From Zooshikella sp050749885 (GTDB lineage: Bacteria; Pseudomonadota; Gammaproteobacteria; Pseudomonadales; Zooshikellaceae), in contig NZ_JBOIUB010000001.1 of the NCBI RefSeq assembly GCF_050749885.1, positions 434,001 to 498,000 of the forward strand: 64,000 nucleotides of DNA, given 5' to 3'. A program made the translations under genes and the position numbers. The notes beneath the pieces are model-generated. The model worked only from the letters and a program-made list of their open reading frames with translations. It had not been told where the DNA came from and made no database searches. Positions 18,767 to 28,092 of this stretch are shown here, piece after piece. Position 1 is the stretch's first letter, and the number at the start of each line of letters is the position of its first letter.

Positions 18767-19249
18767 TTTTAAAAAAGTACTTTCATTCAAATACTTATTA
18801 ACCATGAAAGTGAATGAATCATCGTTTTTGTAAAATTATTTGGCTGGTTAACATAGAACAAACTAACTGATGTATGCCGAAAATTAATTTAATGGTGAGA
18901 TAAATCAGGGAAAGTATGGTTTAAAACTAGTAAGGGAATGTAAAGTCAGGTTGTTGTGATTTTTAAATGAATAGATATTAGCTGATGCAGATTTTTATAG
19001 CGGTTTAAAAAATACAATATTGTTGAATTGTTTTACAAATAATGAATTAGAGGAGATGATTTTAATGGCTAATAAAATTGTCACTAATAATTATTGTTGC
19101 TCTGGTGCTTATGCTACTTGGTACGTGGCTTTAAGATTATAGTGGCTATTAAATTATTAGTCTGGTTGGCACTATTTATGCCTAGCCCTAGCTTACCTTT
19201 ATCGCTGTAGATGTTTTTAAGAGGTTTATCAATTACAAGGAGGCTAGAG
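18767..19249. other. Intergenic region with a possible decayed membrane ORF
   Basis: About 480 bp. An ATG at 19065 with an AGAGGAG ribosome binding site opens a 25-residue frame of no known kind. Another frame over 19070-19135 reads as a single hydrophobic helix (KLSLIIIVALVLMLLGTWL) but lacks an ATG start, so a frameshifted tiny membrane protein is possible. Not called as a gene. Confidence 0.3.
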
Positions 19250-19531
19250 ATGGTACTGTTGGATGAATCATCTGTAAATGAGTTATTGTTTAAACGTTTA
19301 CTTGATATTCCTGAGGAAAATGAGTTTAGGTTAAAAAAGTATAAAAGTTCAGTGAGTGAAAAGATAAAAGAGCAGTTTGTTTTTCAAGAATTTACGCAAG
19401 ATGGGCAGTTGAATGCCAGTTACAAAGTGTTAAGGGTAAATCCGAATCATTATTATGATGCACCCTTAGTTTATGCAAAGTTTGATGCTTATGGAATGAA
19501 AGTCGCGCAAAGTTTTATACATAATGATTAG
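19250..19531 (+). CDS. Small hypothetical protein
   Basis: 93 residues from the ATG at 19250, chosen because AAGGAGG lies 6 bp upstream; a longer frame opens at 19211 without a good site. It is charged and Lys/Glu-rich (EENEFRLKKYKSSVSEKIKE), with no signal peptide or membrane segment. No family recognised. It lies 200 bp before pilW on the same strand. Confidence 0.55.
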   Translation: MVLLDESSVNELLFKRLLDIPEENEFRLKKYKSSVSEKIKEQFVFQEFTQDGQLNASYKVLRVNPNHYYDAPLVYAKFDAYGMKVAQSFIHND

Positions 19532-19731
19532 TTTTACACGCCTTTTTAGGCTAGCGAAATAACTATTCGTTGTGTATTAAATTAGTCATATTTTATCAGC
19601 CGATTTGGTGTGTTTGATCTTTAATCAACACGTCACGTCGGCTTGTTAAGTTTTTATGACTTTCTGTTCGATATAAAAACTAAGGTATACACTTTTATGA
19701 CAAGAGGACGTTAAAAAAGGACATTTAAGCT

Positions 19732-20733
19732 ATGTACTCAATTGGTCGTGTAAAAGGATTTACATTGATTGAGTTATTGATATCGATGATGCTTGGATTA
19801 GTACTAATGGGCGGGATGATTAGTATTTTTAACGCCAATCAGCAATCCTACCGTATTGTTAATGGATTATCCCGATTACAAGATAATGCTCGCCTGGCAT
19901 TTGACTTAATCAGTCACGATATCCGGATGGCAGGTTATATGGGTTGCCTTTCAAAAGTAAGCTCAGGAGATTTTATTAATCGTTTAAAGCCTTCTGAAGT
20001 TAATTATTTGATGGATATGGGGACTCTTTTTTCAGGATATATTTACAAAAGTGGCATATGGTCACCAACACTGAATACTCAAATACAGAACCTTAACCCC
20101 AGCACTTCTGCGGATATATTAGTGATTCGACGTGCTTCTGATGAGGGCGCTAAAGTAACCAAAGCGATGCCCGATACTTCAGCGGATATTAAAGTAGAGG
20201 CGAATATTTCACTGGCTGCTGAAGAGATTGTTCTGATCAGTGACTGTACAAAAGCCACTTTATTTCAAATAACAAATATAGCTTCAACTAAAGGCGGTTC
20301 TGAATACAACATTGTTCATAATACAGGTGGGTCAATTGACCCAGGTAATGCAAAAAAAGAGTTAAGTGATGATGGTATTCCTTATGGCGAAGATGCGGCT
20401 ATTTATAAAATGCAGTCAACCATTTATTACTTGGCCAATTCTACTTTTCCAAATAACCAAGGTAATACTGTTACGTCACTGTGGCGTCAGGAAGGCTTAA
20501 ATGCTGCAGAAGAACTGGTCAGAGGTGTTGAAGAAATGACCTTTCTGTATGGCGAGGATACCAATGTTGATCAAGTACCCAATCGCTATGTTACTGCCGA
20601 TTTAGTATCTGATATGAGTAGCGTGGTGGCTATTCGTATTCACTTACGTTTAAACACGGTTGATGAAGTGAGTAGTCAGGGAAATACTATTGCCCGTGAT
20701 TTTGACTTTTTTATTAAAGTAAGAAATACCTAG
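19732..20733 (+). CDS. pilW: Type IV pilus minor pseudopilin PilW family protein
   Basis: 333 residues. The type III (prepilin) signal GFTLIELLISMMLGLVLMGGMI has the conserved Gly-Phe cleavage site and Glu at mature position 5, and ends in a hydrophobic helix. The block SRLQDNARLAFDLISHDIRMAGYMGC is characteristic of PilW. The C-terminal part (EELVRGVEEMTFLYGEDTN, VVAIRIHLRLNT) also fits. PilW primes pilus assembly with FimT/FimU, PilV, PilX, PilE and PilY1. None of these neighbours is here, so it is an orphan copy. Confidence 0.88.
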   Translation: MYSIGRVKGFTLIELLISMMLGLVLMGGMISIFNANQQSYRIVNGLSRLQDNARLAFDLISHDIRMAGYMGCLSKVSSGDFINRLKPSEVNYLMDMGTLFSGYIYKSGIWSPTLNTQIQNLNPSTSADILVIRRASDEGAKVTKAMPDTSADIKVEANISLAAEEIVLISDCTKATLFQITNIASTKGGSEYNIVHNTGGSIDPGNAKKELSDDGIPYGEDAAIYKMQSTIYYLANSTFPNNQGNTVTSLWRQEGLNAAEELVRGVEEMTFLYGEDTNVDQVPNRYVTADLVSDMSSVVAIRIHLRLNTVDEVSSQGNTIARDFDFFIKVRNT

Positions 20734-20784
20734 CGTGTATTATTTTTAGATACCTTCCGGGGTTACTACTGCTTACCGTGCTCC

Positions 20785-20971
20785 CAGCACCTGTTTCACA
20801 ACCCTATTCAAGCATTGCGACCCCACATTTTGCTATACCTCAATCATAATTAAATGAACACCTGTGGTCTTTCAATGTACGTTAATGGTTGACCAAGTCT
20901 CCAGCAAGGATTCACGGTGTTTTCGAGTAGGGATTAGCCAGGCTTTATCAAAGGGACGATAATTTTTTTAC
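20785..20971 (+). repeat. Dispersed repeat copy 2
   Basis: The first half (AGCACCTGTTTCACA, ATACCTCAATCAT, ATTAAATGAACACCTGTGGT) is shared with copy 3 in reverse orientation. The second half (CCAGCAAGGATTCACGGTGT, AGGGACGATAAT) is shared with copies 1 and 5. The central hairpin block of copies 1, 4 and 5 is missing here, suggesting an internal deletion. It sits just after pilW. Confidence 0.78.
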
Positions 20972-21110
20972 ACCACTATTATAGGAAATATGTTGTATAG
21001 CCTGATTATCTGAAATATAACGGAGTCTGGTTGTTGAGTCACTTATCAATAAGCGTTTTCTTGTTGTCTAACTAAAAGGTAACATCTTGATATTTTGATA
21101 TTTTTTTGTA

Positions 21111-21127
21111 TTGGCAACCTCCTTGCA
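21111..21127 (+). promoter_or_regulatory. Sigma-54 (-24/-12) promoter of the 288-residue PEP-CTERM gene
   Basis: TTGGCAACCTCCTTGCA matches the consensus YTGGCACG-N4-TTGCW with exact GG-N10-GC spacing. It lies about 50 bp before the ATG at 21178, with predicted transcription start near 21138. In Zoogloea, PEP-CTERM genes are controlled by RpoN with the PrsK/PrsR two-component pair; neither regulator is in this window. Confidence 0.75.
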
Positions 21128-21177
21128 CTATTGAGGGTGGAACAGTTTGAACACTCAATAAATATGGTAAAGGAGAA

Positions 21178-22044
21178 ATGAAAATGCGCTTATCAAAACT
21201 TACTCAATTATTTGCGGTTTCTTGTCTTGCTGCTGCTGTAAATTCACAAGCAGGTATACTTGATCTATCAATTGTTTCGGGTTCTGGTATCTTCCAAAAC
21301 CCTACTGTAGGTCCAGGTGCAATTCCTCCCGCAACTATTGTTGACGCTGATCTTGGTGCGGACCTAAGCAGTACATTAAGTTGGGGGGTACCTTTTAGTG
21401 CTGGTGGTGACCAAAGTAATTTGGAACTAGTAAGTCATAAAACAATTTCAATAGCGGCTTTGGATACTCCTTATGAGCTGTCAATTATCACACATAATAA
21501 TAATGTGTTGGATGGTTCATTTGCTACTTTAGAGACTGCTCAAATTTTAGGTGCTTTATCTCTGAGTAGTACACTTGGAGTGGGTTTCCAGTCAGCTTCT
21601 ATTGAGGGTACGGCTTTGGCTCTCGCAACAGCAGCTCAAATTGCAGACCCTGATGTTCCTGCTTTAGTACCTGTTGGAGATTATGGCAAGACATTAGTGA
21701 CATTATTTGATATTGAATTTAATGAAACACTCAATGCCGCAGGTTGTCCTTTTGGTAATCCTCAGGGTTCAATATGTGATGACTTTTTCTCATTAACGAC
21801 GTTAGCAGGCTTTCCTGTAACGATAGATTTAATGATTGATGATATGGCCTATGAATTATTCATTTATAGTTCATTTGATGCAGATGGCTCAACGATTGAG
21901 CTGGGTCCAGACTACTTTACCGCTGAGAACGATGCAACTGCTTTATATACCTTTGGTACATTAACTAAAGTGCCTGAGCCTACTTCTGTGGCTTTATTAA
22001 GCTTGGGTTTACTGATGGCTGGCCGTCGTAAGTTTAAAAAATAA
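21178..22044 (+). CDS. PEP-CTERM sorting-domain protein
   Basis: 288 residues with a signal peptide (LTQLFAVSCLAAAVNSQAG), a Ser/Leu/Asp-rich beta-type ectodomain (GADLSSTLSWGVPFSAGGDQ) with two cysteines, and a canonical PEP-CTERM tail: VPEPTS, hydrophobic helix (VALLSLGLLMAG) and RRKFKK. It should be processed by an exosortase and released or surface-linked. AAAGGAG lies just before the ATG. Ectodomain function is unknown. It shares its promoter type with the gene at 17624-18709. Confidence 0.87.
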   Translation: MKMRLSKLTQLFAVSCLAAAVNSQAGILDLSIVSGSGIFQNPTVGPGAIPPATIVDADLGADLSSTLSWGVPFSAGGDQSNLELVSHKTISIAALDTPYELSIITHNNNVLDGSFATLETAQILGALSLSSTLGVGFQSASIEGTALALATAAQIADPDVPALVPVGDYGKTLVTLFDIEFNETLNAAGCPFGNPQGSICDDFFSLTTLAGFPVTIDLMIDDMAYELFIYSSFDADGSTIELGPDYFTAENDATALYTFGTLTKVPEPTSVALLSLGLLMAGRRKFKK

Positions 22045-22278
22045 ATTGTGTCTGGTATTTGCTTCTTTGTTGAGTATTAAAAAGGTGTGTTAATTATTAG
22101 CCTGGTTGTACTTAGTAGTAAAGGCTCCGCAAAGAAGGTTTTTTATTAAGATTATTAGTTTCTCTGCTGAAAATAGAGTGTGTTTGTTTGATCTTGGTAA
22201 TGGTTTGTAGAATACGGGTAGTGTATTTTTGATTTAAGATTAGGTTAAAAGTGGAAGGGATATATAAGGAGCAACAAA

Positions 22279-22491
22279 GTGAATAATCAATATACTGGAC
22301 ATGTAAAATGGTATTGTCAAAATAATGGAATAGGGTGCATTGATATTGATGGAGTTAGCAAGGTTTATATTAATCATATGAGTTTTAATGAACCAGGTCG
22401 TTATCAGCTAAAACCTGGACAAGAGGTAAGGCTTCATCTTTCAGGACAACACCATGGCACTCATTTAGCAACGCATGTTATTCCTTTATAG
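22279..22491 (+). CDS. Divergent cold-shock-domain (OB-fold) protein
   Basis: 70 residues, the size of CspA. It keeps the fold skeleton GHVKWY, a central VYINHMSF, and a C-terminal PGQEVRLHLSGQHHGTHLATHV, matching the GQxVxFxxxxxxxGpxAxxV end of the family. The RNA-binding motifs are altered: RNP1 KGFGFI reads NGIGCI and RNP2 VFVHH reads VYINH. A ribosome binding site (AAGGAGCAACAAA) precedes a start read as GTG at 22279. It may be a specialised single-strand binding protein or a decaying paralogue. Confidence 0.7.
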   Translation: MNNQYTGHVKWYCQNNGIGCIDIDGVSKVYINHMSFNEPGRYQLKPGQEVRLHLSGQHHGTHLATHVIPL

Positions 22492-23068
22492 ACTTTTTTT
22501 GATCAGGATGATCTTTAATAATGTTTTTGTCTAAAGTGCCTGCTAGCAATTCTCACCTCCTATATACTCTATTAGGCAAGGAAGCCTGTTAGGGTAGCTA
22601 ATTTTAAATTATTCCCCTTTAATTAATTTTAGAAATAATGATTTTATCCTTATGCATTATAAATGCAGGCAATTACATATAAAAATAATTCGTGATGAGT
22701 ATAAGTTGTGCCAATGCAGTGCTTGAATTATTTGTTCATCCCCAACAAAAGACCATCCTTGGTCTTTACTGCGCTATGATCTCACTACTAAAGAATAGGT
22801 TTTAATATGATTACAGTATTACACTATTTATTTTAAAGAAATATTTCAAGTGTTAGTCCTGCATCATTTTTAACGTGGTAATAAAGATTAAACCCCATTC
22901 GTTGAAGGCATAGACTGTTTTAAATAGCATACAGCTTGTAGTTTTAAGAGCGCTTTAGCATAATGCGGCGAAGGAAGGAAAATGACAATAATTATTCACT
23001 AAAATGTAGGCGTGTTTTTATATCCGTCATAAAGGGTATAAAACGCGTTAGGGTGTGTGGTAACGATT
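22492..23068. other. Intergenic region with a hairpin
   Basis: 577 bp upstream of the gcdH operon. AAAGACC (22748-22754) pairs with GGTCTTT (22761-22767) and may be a terminator or part of a leader. A 61-residue frame opening at 22963 overlaps gcdH and is not supported. No operator is recognised. Confidence 0.4.
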
Positions 23069-24262
23069 ATGAATCAAGCGTCGACTATTTCAAAACCTCA
23101 ATTTATTTGGGAAGACCCTTTGTTGATCGAGCAACAGTTATCCGCTGAAGAACGACAGATCAGGGATAGTGCGAGAGATTACGCCCAGCAAGCGCTAGCA
23201 CCTAGAGTCACAGAAGCATTTCGAAAAGAGTTTTTTCACCGAGAAATAATGAGTGAAATGGGTCGTTTAGGTTTATTAGGTTGTACATTACCTGAAGCCT
23301 ATGGTTGTGCCAATGTTAATCACGTAGCCTATGGTCTTGTTGCCCGAGAAATAGAACGTGTGGATAGTGGGTATCGCTCGGCTTTAAGTGTCCAGTCGTC
23401 ATTAGTGATGTATCCCATTTGGGCATTTGGTTCTGATCAACAAAAACAAAAATATTTGCCTTTATTAGCTAAAGGGGAGTGGGTGGGATGTTTTGGTTTG
23501 ACGGAACCTGATGCAGGGTCAGACCCAGGCAGTATGTTAACCCGGGCAGTAAAAGTGACAGGGGGGTACCGGCTTACAGGGAACAAAATGTGGATTACCA
23601 ATTCACCTATTGCTGATCTCTGTGTGGTCTGGGCCAAACTTGAGGGGCAAGTGCGAGGCTTTTTAGTGGAAAGGGATTGCAAAGGGCTGTCCACACCGGC
23701 CATTCATGGCAAATTTTCATTGCGTGCCTCTGTCACAGGTGAAATTGTACTGGATGATGTGTTTGTCTCTGAAGAACAAATTTTACCCAATGTGGCTGGC
23801 TTAAAAGGTCCTTTTAGCTGTCTAAATAAAGCCCGTTATGGCATTTCCTGGGGGGCGATAGGTGCGGCTGAGTGTTGTTGGCATACTGCACGTCAATATA
23901 CGTTAGATAGAAAACAGTTTGCCCAGCCTTTAGCGGCTAACCAACTGGTGCAGTTAAAGCTTGCTGATATGCAAACTGAAATCACATTGGCATTACAAGC
24001 CAGTTTGCGTGTAGGGCGACTCATGGATGAACACCAAGTGACGCCAGAAATGATATCTATGGTCAAGCGTAATGCCTGTGGCAAGGCGTTAATCATTGCT
24101 CGGCAGGCACGGGATATGTTAGGTGGAAATGGGATTGCTGATGAATTTCCTGTGATTCGTCATATGCTCAACTTGGAAGCCGTCAATACCTATGAGGGTA
24201 CCCATGATATTCATGCTCTGATTTTAGGAAAAGCGCAGACCGGGATTTCCGCATTTAGTTAA
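23069..24262 (+). CDS. gcdH: Glutaryl-CoA dehydrogenase (acyl-CoA dehydrogenase family)
   Basis: FAD enzyme that oxidises and decarboxylates glutaryl-CoA to crotonyl-CoA in lysine/tryptophan degradation. Family motifs are GWVGCFGLTEPDAGSDPGSM, MWITNSPIADL, and the C-terminal NTYEGTHDIHALILG, in which E376 is the catalytic base. 397 residues from the ATG at 23069; a GTG four codons upstream is possible. It opens a three-gene operon with an E1 dehydrogenase and an acyltransferase, 56 bp and then overlapping. The short-chain specificity is inferred from family signature, not proven. Confidence 0.88.
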   Translation: MNQASTISKPQFIWEDPLLIEQQLSAEERQIRDSARDYAQQALAPRVTEAFRKEFFHREIMSEMGRLGLLGCTLPEAYGCANVNHVAYGLVAREIERVDSGYRSALSVQSSLVMYPIWAFGSDQQKQKYLPLLAKGEWVGCFGLTEPDAGSDPGSMLTRAVKVTGGYRLTGNKMWITNSPIADLCVVWAKLEGQVRGFLVERDCKGLSTPAIHGKFSLRASVTGEIVLDDVFVSEEQILPNVAGLKGPFSCLNKARYGISWGAIGAAECCWHTARQYTLDRKQFAQPLAANQLVQLKLADMQTEITLALQASLRVGRLMDEHQVTPEMISMVKRNACGKALIIARQARDMLGGNGIADEFPVIRHMLNLEAVNTYEGTHDIHALILGKAQTGISAFS

Positions 24263-24318
24263 TACCGCTTTAGCGAATGAGGCTAAGAATGAATGGTACA
24301 CAGGCCAGGGAGGGTAGA

Positions 24319-26634
24319 ATGAGGCAAGTGGATGAAGCCCGAGTAAATGCGTTCTGCGAATTAGTTGCAAAAGATCAACTACCTAAAAGAGAGCATCAGG
24401 TTGGCCTCAAAGAGGCGGGGATCACGCCTGAATTAGTCAAGGATATGTTTCATAGTCAACTGCTGAGTCGGTTGCTGGATTTGAAAGCCCGGCAAATGCA
24501 GCAACAGGGGCAAGGGTTTTATACCATTGGTAGTGCTGGGCATGAGGGGAATGTCGTACTGGGCCAGTTGTTGGGGTTGCAGGACATATTGTTTTTGCAC
24601 TACCGCAGTGGTGCACTGTTTATGCAAAGGAGTAAATTATTACCCGATAGTACACCTCTTTATGATATGTTACTGGCCTTTGCCGCTTCGGCGGAAGATC
24701 CTATTGCCGGTGGGCGTCATAAGGTCTTTGGCAGCTTACCACTGAATATTCCCCCACAAACCAGCACGATTGCCTCACACTTACCCAAAGCGGTGGGTAC
24801 AGCCTATAGCATTCCTTTACATAAACAGTTGAACAGCCAAGGTGTTCTCGCGGGTGATGCACTGGTGATGTGCAGTTTTGGCGATGCATCACTCAATCAT
24901 TCTACGGCACAAGGTGCTTTAAATACTGCAGCATGGATTCATTATCGGCATTTACCTTTACCTTTATTATTTGTCTGTGAAGATAATGGTTTAGGCATTT
25001 CAGTGAAAACCCCCAATGATTGGGTGGCCATGAGCTGTAAGCAACGGCCAGGTATAAAATATTTTTATGCCGATAGTTTGGATATGCTTGCGGCTTATCA
25101 AGTGTCAATTAAAGCCGTTAATTATGTGCGACGTTATCGTCGTCCTGCATTACTGCATTTAAAAGCGATTCGTTTATATGGCCATGCAGGTTCTGATGCG
25201 CAAACCAGTTATCTATCCCCCCAAGAAATTCAGCGACAAGAACAGCAGGACCCACTGTTATACAGTGCACGAATAGTACGCGATCTTAATATCCTGTCGG
25301 CACAGGAAATTATTGCTGGCTGTCAGCAGTACTGGGATCAAATATCTCGGGTGGCCCAGGAAGTCGTGAAACGTCCTAAACTAACCTCTCGACAACAGGT
25401 GATGTCAACTATCACGGCCTGCTCGCAATTGAGGTCAACTCCAGATTTACCCTCTGAAGCTGAGCGTAAATCATTATTTGGCAATGAATGGCGACAGTTG
25501 AGCCAACCTCAGCCACTGAATAAATTACTGAATTATGCTTTAGCAGATTTATTATTACAGTATCCTCAAATAGTGATCTGTGGAGAGGATGTGGGGAAAA
25601 AAGGTGGCGTTTATGGCGTGACCAGTCGATTACAGCAAAAGTTTGGTCCTGCCCGGGTGATGGATGCTTTATTAGACGAACAAAGCATCCTGGGACTGGC
25701 TATTGGGTTAGCGCATAATGGCTTTCTACCTATCGCAGAAATACAGTTTCTGGCGTATTTACACAATGCTGAGGATCAGTTACGGGGAGAAGCGTCGACC
25801 TTAGCGTTCTTTTCGCAAGGGCAATTTACCAACCCCATGGTGATCCGGATAGCGGGGTTAGCCTATCAACGAGGTTTTGGTGGTCATTTCCATAATGATA
25901 ATTCATTGGCTGTATTACGCGATATTCCCGGTTTGGTGATAGCGTGTCCGGCTAATGGGGCTGATGCCGTTGCGATGTTACGCCGTGCAGTAGCTTATGC
26001 CTGGCAACAGCAACGGGTGGTGGTTTTTATTGAACCGATAGCATTGTATACCACAAAAGATTTACATCAGGCTGGCGATAATTTATGGGCCTTTCCTTAT
26101 CCAGAACCTGCCACGAATAAAGTAATAGAGATTGGCGAGTTTGGGGTGTATGGCAACAAAGCGCCTATCGCCATTATCAGCTATGGGAATGGTGTGAGAT
26201 TGGCACAACAAGCAGCCCGCATACTTGAACAACAGGATGGCTTGCCCATCAAACTGATTGATTTACGGTGGTTAGCACCTATTCGTGCAGAGGCATTAGT
26301 CAAAGAAATTCAGGACTGTTCTCATATCCTCATCGTCGATGAATGCCGACAAACAGGCTCAATCAGTGAACAACTGGTGACGTTATTCGTTGAGCAGCTT
26401 CAGCCCCTGCCTGTGGTGGAGCGCCTTACGGCAGCGGATAGCTTTATTCCATTAGGCCCAGCAGCCAATTTGGTACTTCCTCAATGTGACGAAATTGTTC
26501 AGCGAGTACGGCACATGTGGCATAACTATTCTGGGGTTAATCATAACTATTCTGGAGTTAATCATAACTATCCTGGGGGTAATCATGACATGCCGTCTAC
26601 TAACTCAGAGCTGACAGCAGGAGGCATCGCATGA
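24319..26634 (+). CDS. Fused alpha-beta E1 subunit of a 2-oxoacid dehydrogenase
   Basis: Thiamine-diphosphate enzyme. The N-terminal half is E1-alpha: GSAGHEGNVVLGQLLG, then the ThDP loop CSFGDASLNHSTAQGALN (Asp about residue 189). The C-terminal half (from about 395) is E1-beta: VICGEDVGKKGGVYGVTS, PIAEIQFLAYLHNAEDQL, FGGHFHNDNSLAVLRDIPGL. 771 residues from the ATG with GGGAGGG 5 bp upstream; the frame also opens at 24277. The C terminus has three HNYSGVN-like heptads. No E2/E3 genes are adjacent. Substrate could be 2-oxoadipate (giving glutaryl-CoA) or a branched-chain acid; not decided. Confidence 0.82.
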   Translation: MRQVDEARVNAFCELVAKDQLPKREHQVGLKEAGITPELVKDMFHSQLLSRLLDLKARQMQQQGQGFYTIGSAGHEGNVVLGQLLGLQDILFLHYRSGALFMQRSKLLPDSTPLYDMLLAFAASAEDPIAGGRHKVFGSLPLNIPPQTSTIASHLPKAVGTAYSIPLHKQLNSQGVLAGDALVMCSFGDASLNHSTAQGALNTAAWIHYRHLPLPLLFVCEDNGLGISVKTPNDWVAMSCKQRPGIKYFYADSLDMLAAYQVSIKAVNYVRRYRRPALLHLKAIRLYGHAGSDAQTSYLSPQEIQRQEQQDPLLYSARIVRDLNILSAQEIIAGCQQYWDQISRVAQEVVKRPKLTSRQQVMSTITACSQLRSTPDLPSEAERKSLFGNEWRQLSQPQPLNKLLNYALADLLLQYPQIVICGEDVGKKGGVYGVTSRLQQKFGPARVMDALLDEQSILGLAIGLAHNGFLPIAEIQFLAYLHNAEDQLRGEASTLAFFSQGQFTNPMVIRIAGLAYQRGFGGHFHNDNSLAVLRDIPGLVIACPANGADAVAMLRRAVAYAWQQQRVVVFIEPIALYTTKDLHQAGDNLWAFPYPEPATNKVIEIGEFGVYGNKAPIAIISYGNGVRLAQQAARILEQQDGLPIKLIDLRWLAPIRAEALVKEIQDCSHILIVDECRQTGSISEQLVTLFVEQLQPLPVVERLTAADSFIPLGPAANLVLPQCDEIVQRVRHMWHNYSGVNHNYSGVNHNYPGGNHDMPSTNSELTAGGIA
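26521..26583 (+). repeat. Three 21-bp tandem units at the 3' end of the E1 gene
   Basis: Units start at 26521, 26542 and 26563 and encode HNYSGVN, HNYSGVN and HNYPGGN. The first two differ by one base. The tract lies after the conserved E1-beta domain, so copy number may vary without harm. Confidence 0.9.
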
Positions 26635-27734
26635 AGCAGTCGCAAACGGCGGTTAAAACAGCGAGGCAAAAACAAACTGCCATTGTGGTCTGTCCAGGTC
26701 GGGCGAGTTATCAACGGGCTGATTTAGGGTATTTACAACGTTTTCATGCTCATCAGGGGGCGTTGTTGTATGCGCTGGATGAGTATCGATTACAGCATCA
26801 TTTAAAGACGATAAGTGCATTGGATCAGGCAGAACGTTTTCAGCGACCGTTACATAACTCGGGTGAAAATGGCGCTGCACTCATTTATGCCTGTAGCTAT
26901 GCTGATTTTTTAGCCATTGAGCAAGATCAGTTTGATATTGTAGCCGTGCTGGGGAATTCCATGGGTTGGTATACGGCACTGGCAGTGGCGGGTGCATTAT
27001 CGCCTGTTGCAGGATTGTCATTGGTGACCACTATGGGGCGGTTAATGGATCAGCAGGGGACAGGCCAACAACTGATTTATTCCTGGGTGGATGATAAATG
27101 GCACTACCAACCTGAAGTGCGGGCTAAGGTGATGGAAACGATGGATGATATTACGCATGCTCATGAAGATGCTGAGCTGTCTATTTCCATTGAGCTAGGT
27201 GGTTACTTAATTATTGCAGGGAACGAGCTGGGTATTCGTTTATTAGCACAACAATTAGAACCTCAGCCTGGTGGTTACCCTCAAGTCATTGCAGGACATG
27301 CCGCCTTTCATACCTCGTTGATGCAGACTATATCCACTATTGCGTGCCAACGATTACAGGATTTACCGCTTAATCCACCGACTACCCCATTGATTGATGG
27401 ACGGGGGCATCAATGGCTGCCTTGGACAACAAGGGTTGATGAATTAATGCAGTACACGTTGCAAACCCAGGTTACAACGCCTTATGACTTTAGTTGCAGT
27501 CTTGAAGTGGCTATCAAAGAGTATGCACCTGACCGTATTATTTTATTAGGACCAGGTAATACGCTGGGTGGACCATCAGCACAAGTGCTTATCCAACAAC
27601 AGTGGTATGGTTGGCAGAATAAACAACAGTTTGCACAACAACAGGCACAGCAGCTTAACTTAGTCTCAATGGGATTAGCAGATCAACGGACAGCAGTCAC
27701 GCGCCTTCAGCCCCATGCGATTGATCACTTATGA
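26631..27734 (+). CDS. FabD-like acyl-CoA:ACP acyltransferase
   Basis: 367 residues of the malonyl/acyl transferase fold. The nucleophile elbow is GNSMG (S110) in place of FabD's GHSLG; the catalytic histidine is likely H227 in AGHAAFHTSLM. The Arg that selects for malonyl in FabD is hard to place, so the acyl group may differ. The gene overlaps the E1 stop codon by ATGA, so the two are translationally coupled. Expected role: moving an acyl group made by the upstream enzymes between CoA and a carrier. Cytosolic. The function in this operon is an inference. Confidence 0.72.
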   Translation: MKQSQTAVKTARQKQTAIVVCPGRASYQRADLGYLQRFHAHQGALLYALDEYRLQHHLKTISALDQAERFQRPLHNSGENGAALIYACSYADFLAIEQDQFDIVAVLGNSMGWYTALAVAGALSPVAGLSLVTTMGRLMDQQGTGQQLIYSWVDDKWHYQPEVRAKVMETMDDITHAHEDAELSISIELGGYLIIAGNELGIRLLAQQLEPQPGGYPQVIAGHAAFHTSLMQTISTIACQRLQDLPLNPPTTPLIDGRGHQWLPWTTRVDELMQYTLQTQVTTPYDFSCSLEVAIKEYAPDRIILLGPGNTLGGPSAQVLIQQQWYGWQNKQQFAQQQAQQLNLVSMGLADQRTAVTRLQPHAIDHL

Positions 27735-28092
27735 TAGTGGATGTCAGGTGTAGTTGATGTGACAAATTGGTGTGGCTATTTTGTGTGACTAGGTAAGGGA
27801 TTGTAAATTCTTTAGTGGGATCAACACCGCTTTGTGATAGGCGTCTAATCATGGGTTTGACCATTGATCGTTTCACCATGTATGTTGCGCGCCTGCATAC
27901 TAATCTAACGTACTAGTGGGTTATTTTCAGCAGGGTAAGTGGCGAGTAAACTGAATTCCCTGTGACCCGTATGTTGTTTATTTTTGCTGTCAGCTGCCTT
28001 AGCTTGAAGTCTGTGATGAACATTTATTGACTAATTTTGAATCAAGGCAGTTGGTAAAACTTGTTTTTTATCATGTGGAGAGGCAATCAGGA
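27735..28092. other. Intergenic region without recognised feature
   Basis: 358 bp between the acyltransferase gene and the M48 protease gene. Neither a terminator hairpin with T-run nor a small ORF with a good start is evident. Confidence 0.4.
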
